Source: Nitrospiraceae bacterium
Lineage (GTDB): Bacteria > Nitrospirota > UBA9217
Reading direction: 5' to 3'
DNA length: 9,112 nt
NCBI GenBank assembly: GCA_003454665.1
Contig: DMKB01000065.1
Coordinates: 1-9,112 of the forward strand
The notes under the pieces are model-generated. The model saw only the letters and a program-made list of their open reading frames with translations, searched no databases and was not told where the DNA came from. Positions 1-6,100 of the stretch are shown one piece after another. The position numbers and the translations under genes were made by a program. Position 1 is the stretch's first letter. Every line of letters starts with the position of its first letter.

Positions 1-1095
1 GGTGAAGAACCCGACGCCTACACTCACCGTCACGTCGGTCCCTTCAGGCCGCAAGTGCTCGATTCTCTTCCACAGCCGCTCACCCACCCGCAGCCCGTCT
101 TCCCCCGTCGTCTCGGGGAGGAGTACGGCAAACTCGTCTCCTCCGTACCGTGCCACGATGTCGGTCTCCCGGAAGCAACTTCTCAGCTCACCCGCCACTT
201 CCTTTAATATCATATCGCCCACCAGATGACCCTGCCGGCTGTTTATTTCCCTGAAATTATCAATATTCACCATCAGGATGCTCAGGGGATACCGGTACCG
301 TTTAGCTCCCTCCATTGCTTCCTTCACCCGCGTCAGAAAATATCGCCGATGAGCCAGTCTCGTCAGACGGTCCCGCGTCGCCTCCCTGAATAAACGGGCG
401 TTCTGGATGGCCACAGCGGCGACCTCGGCAAAGCCCTCCAGGGGCCGCACGACACCGGTGACGGGAAAACCGCCCTTCGCCGCAGGACCGAGTGCCAGGA
501 ATCCCATGAGCTCATGGCGTCGCAGAAAGGGCAGAAGGAGATCGACACGAATCCCCTCCATGACGGCGAGGAACGCCCTGACCTCATTTGTCTGTGCCGT
601 GGCTTTTGACCGGCTGAGGAACACGGCGTTCCCGGTGCTCTCCAGCCAAGGCGCACCGTGCGGAGGCAGGCGAAGATGTGCAGTGGCGTTCTCTTCTATG
701 CCCCAACTGTGGCATACCCGATAGGTCCCGTCATCTTCGGGCAGAAACAGGAATCCCTTCTCTATGGCCATGGTATCTTTGAAAAGCTCCACGATATAGC
801 GCTGCAGTTCTTCCCATTCGAGGATCGTGATGACCTCATGCGTGGCGTCGGAGAGGAGTGTTCGGAAATCGTCGCGGTGCCGCAGCACGAGCGCATCCAT
901 CCCCTTCCAAACTCTTTTCATGAGAGGGGTGCCGAACAGGAAAAGAGCGATAAGTCCGAAGGACGTGACCGTTGCCCCCATGGCGCCGATGCGGGGTTCA
1001 AGGAGTGCGAGGACGCCGCTATGCACACCAACGAAGAGAGCAAGGGCACAAAGGGTGAAGAGCGTGCGGAAAAAAAGGAGTTTTGCGTGGTACAT
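1..1095 (-). CDS. Membrane-anchored GAF-GGDEF diguanylate cyclase (3' end outside window)
   Basis: This probably makes cyclic di-GMP from two GTP at the inner membrane, with a GAF-type domain as sensor. The frame is open without a stop from the ATG at 1095 to base 1, giving 365 visible residues. Two hydrophobic segments lie at about 11-32 and 37-58. A GAF-like region follows at about 75-230, then the GGDEF domain. That domain begins with the DRLTRLAHRRYF motif (compare DPLTGLPNRR). It carries the active-site GGDEF at 318-322 and the product-inhibition I-site RETD five residues before it, so both catalysis and feedback inhibition look intact. The sequence ends just after TVSVGVGFF, so only the last part of the domain should be missing. 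The start is supported by GGAGG nine bases upstream and by a consensus promoter at 1147-1174. The two-segment membrane anchor and the GAF ligand are inferred. The GGDEF call is near certain. Confidence 0.93.
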   Translation of the reverse strand, partial: MYHAKLLFFRTLFTLCALALFVGVHSGVLALLEPRIGAMGATVTSFGLIALFLFGTPLMKRVWKGMDALVLRHRDDFRTLLSDATHEVITILEWEELQRYIVELFKDTMAIEKGFLFLPEDDGTYRVCHSWGIEENATAHLRLPPHGAPWLESTGNAVFLSRSKATAQTNEVRAFLAVMEGIRVDLLLPFLRRHELMGFLALGPAAKGGFPVTGVVRPLEGFAEVAAVAIQNARLFREATRDRLTRLAHRRYFLTRVKEAMEGAKRYRYPLSILMVNIDNFREINSRQGHLVGDMILKEVAGELRSCFRETDIVARYGGDEFAVLLPETTGEDGLRVGERLWKRIEHLRPEGTDVTVSVGVGFFT

Positions 1096-1146
1096 GCTCG
1101 GAATCCTCCGGGAGGCAAGAATATCACAGGCCGCTGCAACACTTCA

Positions 1147-1174
1147 ATTATAATATCCCTTTCTCCCTTGTCAA
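1147..1174 (-). promoter_or_regulatory. Sigma-70 promoter of the GGDEF gene
   Basis: Read on the minus strand, TTGACA (1174-1169) and TATAAT (1152-1147) are both perfect consensus hexamers, separated by 16 bp. Transcription would start near 1140, leaving a leader of about 45 bases that includes the GGAGG ribosome-binding site. The -10 sits inside ATTATAAT (1147-1154), which is its own reverse complement, so a TATAAT also reads on the plus strand at 1149-1154. Confidence 0.78.
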
Positions 1175-1191
1175 GGAGAAGGAGGCAGGAC

Positions 1192-1296
1192 ATGACAGAA
1201 ATGAAGAGCGAAGGCGCGGGCAGTGCTGAACCGACAGCGAATGATGCACTACGAGGTAGCGCCAAAAGTTCTATGGAACCTGGGAGAAAAACATGA
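1192..1296 (+). CDS. Possible small ORF, 34 codons, unknown function
   Basis: This short reading frame diverges from the GGDEF gene. The ATG at 1192 is preceded by AAGGAGG (1179-1185) with a six-base spacer, which is close to an ideal Shine-Dalgarno arrangement. It encodes MTEMKSEGAGSAEPTANDAL followed by a further 14 residues, and ends at a TGA at 1294-1296. The peptide is hydrophilic and rich in Gly, Ser, Ala and Glu, with no signal sequence or membrane segment, and I recognise no family. A plus-strand TATAAT lies about 40 bases upstream (1149-1154), but no -35 is visible in front of it. The frame also extends open far upstream as antisense to the GGDEF gene, so the ORF may be chance. It could be a genuine small protein, a leader peptide or the remnant of a lost gene. 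Confidence 0.28.
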   Translation: MTEMKSEGAGSAEPTANDALRGSAKSSMEPGRKT

Positions 1297-1349
1297 AACC
1301 AAAGAGATACACAGAGGAACACCGTTGGGGAATGGGCGACGGGGTGTGA
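1297..1349. other. Non-coding spacer
   Basis: This is the stretch between the small ORF and the palindromic element. It is purine-rich and contains ACACC (about 1320-1324) and GGTGT (about 1343-1347), which could pair across a G-rich loop. No gene, promoter or terminator is evident. Together with the flanking entries it accounts for the 432-bp gap 1096-1527. Confidence 0.3.
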
Positions 1350-1475
1350 AAGTCCAAATGGCAAAGCCCAAAGTTCAAATGAATGCCAAAAAAGCAATGT
1401 TCAAAAGGATATTGACCTTTGAAGTTATTGTCATTTGAAATTCATTTGATATTTGGATTTTGAACTTTGGAGTTA
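1350..1475. repeat. A+T-rich palindromic intergenic element
   Basis: This block is built from CAAA/TTTG words that run as CAAA on the left and TTTG on the right, so it can fold as one long imperfect hairpin. The outer arms are a perfect 12-bp inverted repeat, CCAAAGTTCAAA at 1368-1379 and TTTGAACTTTGG at 1459-1470. A second pair is TCAAATGAA (1375-1383) with TTCATTTGA (1441-1449). It lies downstream of the minus-strand tlpA-like gene, so it could end that transcript or protect its 3' end. The form resembles dispersed miniature palindromic repeats of bacterial intergenic regions, but copy number in this genome cannot be judged from one window. Confidence 0.6.
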
Positions 1476-1527
1476 GTCATTACATCGGCGTCCCGAGTGT
1501 CTGCGGTAAAGATACTGACAATGCGCA

Positions 1528-2019
1528 CTACGACTGGAGGAGGGTTTTTATCTGTTCCTCGAGGTACTCTTCGTTCCCGAACCCGATTATCCGCTTCCAC
1601 ACATTTCCCTTTTTATCGGCAATAACCAGGGTGGGGATCGTGCGCACCATATATTGCATGGCCACGTCGTCGGTGCCCTTGAGAATGGTGTAGGTAATCC
1701 CGTATTCGGACTGAAAAGACTTTACGTAATCCCACTTGCCTTCGTCCAGCGAAATGGCAAGCACGACCAGTCCTTTATCGGTGTAGTTCGTATGAAGGCG
1801 CTCGATGGCCGGAACAGAGGCGCGGCAGGGCGGGCACCAGGTGGCGAAGAAATCGATGAGCACCACTTTGCCCTTGAAATCAGAGAGACTCACGGTATTG
1901 CCGCTGAGATCCTGGAGCGTGAAATCAGGCGCCATTGACGTAGGCTGCTCTGCGTTTTCCGTGCAGCCGACAAGAAGAGGAATGACGATACACGATAGCC
2001 GAAGCATCTTTTTGAACAT
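1528..2019 (-). CDS. TlpA/ResA-like thioredoxin-fold lipoprotein
   Basis: This is a 163-residue thiol-disulfide oxidoreductase, likely tethered to the outer face of the cytoplasmic membrane. The N-terminus has charged residues (MFKKMLR), a hydrophobic stretch, and a lipobox LVGC with the modifiable Cys at 19. The AhpC/TSA-TlpA fold starts at APDFTLQDLSG (30-40). It continues through LIDFFATWCPPC, with the redox pair C62 and C65, and reaches the cis-proline at TIP (P129), the standard TlpA/ResA order. Length fits the family. Proteins of this group usually reduce apocytochrome c haem-binding cysteines or other periplasmic thiols. The exact substrate cannot be read here because no cytochrome c maturation gene is adjacent. 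GAGGAG stands nine bases before the ATG at 2019. No convincing promoter is visible upstream, but two palindromes lie at 2151-2188. Confidence 0.93.
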   Translation of the reverse strand: MFKKMLRLSCIVIPLLVGCTENAEQPTSMAPDFTLQDLSGNTVSLSDFKGKVVLIDFFATWCPPCRASVPAIERLHTNYTDKGLVVLAISLDEGKWDYVKSFQSEYGITYTILKGTDDVAMQYMVRTIPTLVIADKKGNVWKRIIGFGNEEYLEEQIKTLLQS

Positions 2020-2150
2020 CTGCAGTTTCTCCTCGTTCGTTCAATAGCAGAGCAGGCCTGCTCCGCCTTCCGCGAAGATCAGCCGGCCCTTTCGAGCAAG
2101 TGCATCACTAAACGATACGTGACGGGATGATGAGTCTGTTACGAATGCAA

Positions 2151-2188
2151 TTCTTGCCAAAATGACAAGAAAAAATTCTGAATCAGAA
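2151..2188. promoter_or_regulatory. Paired palindromes upstream of the TlpA-like gene
   Basis: Two inverted repeats stand side by side. At 2151-2171, TTCTTG-c-CA-AAA-TG-a-CAAGAA is a 21-bp quasi-palindrome with one mismatched pair. At 2176-2188, TTCTGA-A-TCAGAA is perfect. They lie 130-170 bases before the minus-strand tlpA-like start and could be operator sites. They lack the G+C-rich stem and T-tract of a strong terminator. No regulator gene is nearby. Confidence 0.3.
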
Positions 2189-2197
2189 AAAGTCTTA

Positions 2198-2306
2198 GAC
2201 AGGATTAACAAGATTAACAGGATTTTTATAAGCTATTTATGGAGTTTCGCTTAGAAGCGCCTACTTTTGGTATCCTGCCTGTGGCCTTTAGGCTATACAT
2301 CCTGTC
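2198..2306. repeat. Intergenic repeat: 9-bp tandem units inside an 8-bp inverted repeat
   Basis: Three near-identical 9-bp units follow each other, GGATTAACA (2202-2210), AGATTAACA (2211-2219) and GGATTTTTA (2220-2228). The block is bounded by GACAGGAT (2198-2205) and its inverted copy ATCCTGTC (2299-2306). A nested pair is CAGGAT (2218-2223) with ATCCTG (2272-2277). This looks like a degenerate hairpin-forming intergenic repeat of the GACAGGATTAACA kind. It fills most of the 336-bp gap between the thioredoxin and TlpA-like genes, and no real gene is seen in that gap. Confidence 0.55.
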
Positions 2307-2308
2307 AA

Positions 2309-2336
2309 AAAAAGATTTGGCTCCGGCTTGTCCGGA
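2309..2336 (-). terminator. Possible weak terminator of the thioredoxin gene
   Basis: On the minus strand, 20 bases past the thioredoxin stop codon, TCCGG-ACAAG-CCGGA (2336-2322) forms a 5-bp G+C-rich stem. A run of seven T residues follows about eight bases later. The stem is short and the T-tract is not directly adjacent, so termination would be partial at best. Confidence 0.35.
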
Positions 2337-2355
2337 TTAGCATATGGTGCCGCTG

Positions 2356-2676
2356 CTATGTCAGGAGCGTATCGACCTTGCTCTTGAGCTGTGATTTGGG
2401 TACCGCGCCCACAACCTGGTCCACGGTCTCGCCGTTCTTGAAGAACATCAGGGTAGGAATCCCCATGATACGGTATTTGCCGGCCACATCGGGATTTTCA
2501 TCGGTATTCAGCTTCACGACTTTGAGCTTGCCTTCGTACTCCTTGGCGAGTTCATCCACGATCGGCGCCACCATTCTGCAGGGGCCGCACCACACCGCCC
2601 AGAAATCCACCAACACAAGACCCGAGGCCTTGAGCACTTCCTGATCCCACGTTGCACTCGTTACCGCTTCAGCCAT
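2356..2676 (-). CDS. trxA: Thioredoxin (cytosolic, WCGPC)
   Basis: This is a single-domain thioredoxin of 106 residues, the typical TrxA length. It reduces protein disulfides in the cytoplasm using electrons from a thioredoxin reductase, which is not in this window. The sequence shows LVLVDFWAVWCGPC with the redox cysteines C30 and C33, the buried Asp at 24, the cis-proline in MGIPTL (P74), and the C-terminal VVGAVPK loop and helix. There is no signal peptide. The start at 2676 (MAEAVTSATW) is preferred because GGGAGG stands five bases upstream. An in-frame GTG at 2694 would add six residues that read through this ribosome-binding site. The gene lies 170 bp downstream of the ferredoxin on the same strand, so co-transcription from the ferredoxin promoter is possible. 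No separate promoter is obvious. The gene symbol follows the family. Confidence 0.96.
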   Translation of the reverse strand: MAEAVTSATWDQEVLKASGLVLVDFWAVWCGPCRMVAPIVDELAKEYEGKLKVVKLNTDENPDVAGKYRIMGIPTLMFFKNGETVDQVVGAVPKSQLKSKVDTLLT

Positions 2677-2735
2677 TCCATCCTCCCAAAACACCTTGTA
2701 GAGATTTTTTCACGGAGCGTTCTCGAAACTGCACA

Positions 2736-2748
2736 TGAGCCATGCTCA
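2736..2748. repeat. Short perfect inverted repeat upstream of thioredoxin
   Basis: TGAGC-CAT-GCTCA is a 5-3-5 inverted repeat lying 60-72 bases before the thioredoxin start codon, in the ferredoxin-thioredoxin gap. It could be a regulator half-site pair or chance. No T-tract follows on either strand, so it is not a standard terminator. Confidence 0.22.
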
Positions 2749-2846
2749 CGCTGCAGCCGTCATCGGTTACCCATGGTACGGTGCGCTTCGATCGTTTCCT
2801 GTTGCCGTTGGTTGTCCGCGCAGGACCGCGCCTCTTTGCAAGACAG

Positions 2847-3044
2847 CTACGATGAATCAGGAGCCACCGTGGCAGGCACGGACATCCGTATAGCGCCCTC
2901 GGGGCAAAAACGGATACAGGAGCCGCAGTCAATACAGTCCATGGTTATGACGGCGCGACCGTCCTCAAGCTGTATCGCCTCGGTAGGACATACATCCTGA
3001 CACGTCCCGCATCCCGTGCACCTATCAGAAATCCAATATTCCAT
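2847..3044 (-). CDS. 2[4Fe-4S] bacterial-type ferredoxin
   Basis: This is a 65-residue low-potential electron carrier, soluble in the cytoplasm. It has two classic cluster motifs, CTGCGTCQDVCP (C9, C12, C15, C19) and CIDCGSCIRFCP (C37, C40, C43, C47), so all eight ligands are present and both clusters should be 4Fe-4S. The electron partner cannot be deduced, since neither a reductase nor an oxidoreductase is adjacent. The start MEYWISD at 3044 is preferred over an upstream ATG at 3092. The longer form would place the consensus promoter (TTGACA, TATAAT) inside the coding sequence and add an unlikely Ser-rich leader. The Shine-Dalgarno before 3044 is weak and the leader would be only about 12 bases. 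It is divergent from addB, and the two promoters overlap. Confidence 0.93.
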   Translation of the reverse strand: MEYWISDRCTGCGTCQDVCPTEAIQLEDGRAVITMDCIDCGSCIRFCPEGAIRMSVPATVAPDSS

Positions 3045-3060
3045 ATAACAACCGTTTGAT

Positions 3061-3089
3061 ATTATAGACGAGGAGGATAGTGTTGTCAA
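3061..3089 (-). promoter_or_regulatory. Consensus sigma-70 promoter of the ferredoxin gene
   Basis: On the minus strand TTGACA (3089-3084) and TATAAT (3066-3061) are both perfect and separated by exactly 17 bp, the ideal housekeeping promoter. Transcription would begin near 3055, about a dozen bases before the ATG at 3044. The -35 shares bases with the -35 of the opposing addB promoter. Confidence 0.85.
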
Positions 3090-3111
3090 CATCTTTTACT
3101 TGTGGCATAAT
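3083..3111 (+). promoter_or_regulatory. Sigma-70 promoter of addB
   Basis: TTGTCA (3083-3088) and CATAAT (3106-3111), five of six consensus bases each, are 17 bp apart on the plus strand. The expected start point is about 3117-3119, at or next to the ATG at 3119, which implies a leaderless or nearly leaderless addB message. The -35 overlaps that of the ferredoxin promoter on the other strand, so the two are unlikely to be occupied by polymerase together. Confidence 0.6.
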
Positions 3112-3118
3112 CCTATCC

Positions 3119-6100
3119 ATGAATCACGTTATCATTCCTTACGGGGCAGAGGGACAGGAGTATAAAGCACGTTTTTTTGAAGAGCTCATCGCGTCCCGGC
3201 CGGGCCCGCCTTTTTTGTATAACGATATCATGATCCTGGTTCCCTCCTCCCGATTGAAAAGAACGTACGGAAGGTTGTTCCTGGAGATCGTCGAGCGTAC
3301 GCAGGGAGCGCCGGTCCTCGTCCCCCCGCAGATCTCCACACTCCATCAGTTCTTCCATACCCTTTCGGCAATCCATGGCGGACCGACGCTTATCGATGAG
3401 TACAGCAGGCTCGTGCTGCTCGAGGGCATCGTGAAGGAACAGATGTCGAAGACAGCCGGTTTCGACAGGAAGGCATCAGTCCTCGCTCCTTCCCTCTCCG
3501 CTGCCGTAGCGAACATTATCGAGGAGCTCTCTGCCGCGGGCGTCACGCCTGACCGGTTTTCCTCCGTCGTGGCGGAAAGTGAGTTCTCCGACAAACCCCC
3601 GGTGAGAATGCTCACCGAGGTCTATCGGCAGTACGAACTGACGCTGACCGAAAAAAGACGCATCGATCCCGCGGGGATACCGGCATTTCTTGAAGAGCGG
3701 TTCGACCCTGCCTGGCTCTCCGCCTACTCGACCATTATCATCGACGGCATCCATGATACTGACCCATGCCAGACCAGGGTCCTCCGTATGATAGCCGCGG
3801 CAACGAAGGGCGCGTTCCTGATCACCGCGCCGTCAATGGAGAGCATCACGCAGGCCGGGGACTATCATCCCTTGAAGCTCACGAAAGAGTTTCTTGCGGA
3901 CCTCGGCGTATCGGTGGTCGATGAACCTGCGTCCCAACATCCTGACGATCATTTTCTGGCCGGACTGCTGTTCTCGGACCAGCCTTTTGCGGGAGCGGCG
4001 AAAGAAGGTCCCTCCCCTTCATCGTTCAATAAGGATATTCGCCTCTTCTCTGCAGTCAATACCCGCGAAGAGGTCTCCCTCATCGCCGGTAAAGTGAAAC
4101 AGTCGCTCAGAAGCGGCATTATGCCAGATTCCATCCTCGTCGCCTTTCCATCCATCGATGAGTACGGCCCCTTGGCGGAAGAAATCTTCAGGGACTACGG
4201 CATTCCGTACAACCGCGCCCTCGGCAGACAGCTGAGCACCTCGCCTGTCACGACTGCCCTCATTTCCCTGCTCCACGCCTGCCAGGAAGATTATTCCGCC
4301 CCATCCCTTATCAGAATATGCACTTCGCCGTTCCTGAAATTCAGTGATAATCCGGCAGTCGCTCCGGCCTTGGACCGGCTCATGCGAAGGGAGCGCATTA
4401 TGGGCGGCAGAGACCGGCTCCTTTCCGCCCTGCGCTCCCGCTCCGCATATGAACAGGAGAAAGACCTTCTCCAAGAGCCGCTCAACGATCTCTTCTCCGC
4501 ACTCAAGCCCTTTACTTCCCCTGGCCAGGCCTCCCTTGCTCTCTGGATGGAGCGCCTTACCAATCTCATCGCCTGGTCCGGGATCAGCAGCCGTGTGTCC
4601 CTCATCAAGGGCCCCCTGAACATCAACCTCCAGGCTTTCCGGAAACTCTCCGAGACCCTTGCGTCCCTTTCTGCGGCAGGCAGGCTTGTTCCGGAGTATG
4701 CATACACGTTTCACGAATGGTTTTTTCTGCTCAAGAAGACCTGCATGCACACCCGCTTCCAGGTCCCCCCTGAAGACGAGGGCGGCGTGCAGGTCCTTGG
4801 TCTCGGCGAGAGCATGGGACGCGCCTGGAGCGAAATTTATCTCGGCGGCCTCAAAGACGGCGCGTTCCCCCAGCGCCTGCCGCAGAACATCTTCCTTCCC
4901 GAGGCCACCCTCGAGACCCTGGGCGTCCATACTTTGGAAAAAGCACGCATGAACGCCGCCCACCATTTCTACCGGGTCCTGCTCTCGGCTCCGAAGGTCA
5001 CGCTCACCTGGCCTGAGAATGAAGGTGACCGGCCCGTGGTGCCATCACCGTTCCTGGCGGAACTCGCGCCGCTCAGACTGGCGGGCCTGATCAACGGGGG
5101 AATCGAGAAAACCACGGGCATCCAGTTCAGCCTCAGGATCGAAGAGAGTTTGAGCATCCCGGAACTCGCGAAGGCAATCAGCGTCGCGGGAAATCCTGAA
5201 GGATTGCAGAGTGACTTGCTGGACGCGGACGTCGAGGGTATGTCCGGGATCAGATCAGCCCTCGCGTACCAGCCAGCAGAAGGGGCCCCGTCCATCATCC
5301 CGCCTTCCCAGCGGGGATTCCGGGTCACCGAACTCGATGCGTACCTCGCCTGCCCCTATGATTATTTCGTTACTCATGTGCTGAACATCGCACCCCTCGA
5401 AGAGGCGACGGAGGACATTTCGCCCCTCGAGCGCGGCAGTAAGGTCCATGCGATCTTGCGTAATTTTTACGACACCTGGGACAGTCCCATAACGCAGGAG
5501 AACCGCAACGAGGCACGTGCCCTTCTCGAAAAGCTCGCCGACGCTGCCTTCGCTACCGAGGCCGACACCTTTCGCAACCGGCGGGAGAAGGAGCGGTTCC
5601 TCACCATCATGGCAGAGCGGTTTCTCGATGCAGAGGAGACGTTATGGAAACAGGGCATGCGGCCGGCGTTTCTTGAACAGACCATCGATGTCTTCAAGCT
5701 CCGCCTTGCCGACGGAACCGAGGCGGAACTGAGGGCAAAGATCGACAGGATAGACGTGGACGAGGACGGCAACTTCATCATTGTAGACTACAAGACCGGC
5801 GGGTATCCCCAGCCGAAGATGAACATCGAGCAGGACATCTTCCAGCTCCCTGTCTACGCGGTCATGGCTGGAGGGACCTATGGCACTACGCCCACACAGG
5901 GTAAGTCCCCTCAGTTGAAGAAACCGATCGGCCTCGCCTATTACGATCTGTCGGGCAAACACAAAGGTCCGGCCAGGGATGTCGTTCTCTATGATAAGGA
6001 TTATGGTATCGACCAGCCCGCGGCAAAGCCCAAGGCAAGCCCCAAGAGCGCCGACGATTTCGACACGATCCTGAAACAGAGCATGGACAAGGCCCGCAAG

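Noticed and set aside
658..1296. 212-codon ORF on the plus strand
   Set aside because: Most of it is antisense to the GAF and membrane part of the GGDEF gene. Only the last 34 codons, behind AAGGAGG, are kept as a low-confidence small ORF.
918..1397. 159-codon ORF on the minus strand
   Set aside because: It overlaps the true GGDEF gene in another frame, spans that gene's consensus promoter, and has no family resemblance.
2146..2159. Possible sigma-54 promoter (TGGCAAGAATTGCA, minus strand)
   Set aside because: The distance between the GG and GC dinucleotides is about three bases shorter than sigma-54 promoters require, so the resemblance is accidental and arises from the palindrome there.
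2239..2340. 33-codon plus-strand ORF (MEFRLEAPTFGILPVAFRLY, continuing)
   Set aside because: No Shine-Dalgarno precedes it, it lies inside the GACAGGAT repeat element, and its end overlaps the hairpin after the thioredoxin gene.
2677..2694. N-terminal extension of thioredoxin from GTG 2694
   Set aside because: The six extra codons would be the GGGAGG ribosome-binding site itself, and family length and alignment fit the ATG at 2676.
3045..3092. N-terminal extension of ferredoxin from ATG 3092
   Set aside because: The extension overlies the consensus TTGACA and TATAAT boxes, and bacterial ferredoxins of this type begin a few residues before the first cluster motif.
4019..4966. 315-codon ORF on the minus strand
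   Set aside because: It lies wholly antisense to addB, whose motifs are clear across the same bases. No Shine-Dalgarno, recognisable domain or promoter supports it; long antisense frames are expected in G+C-rich genes.
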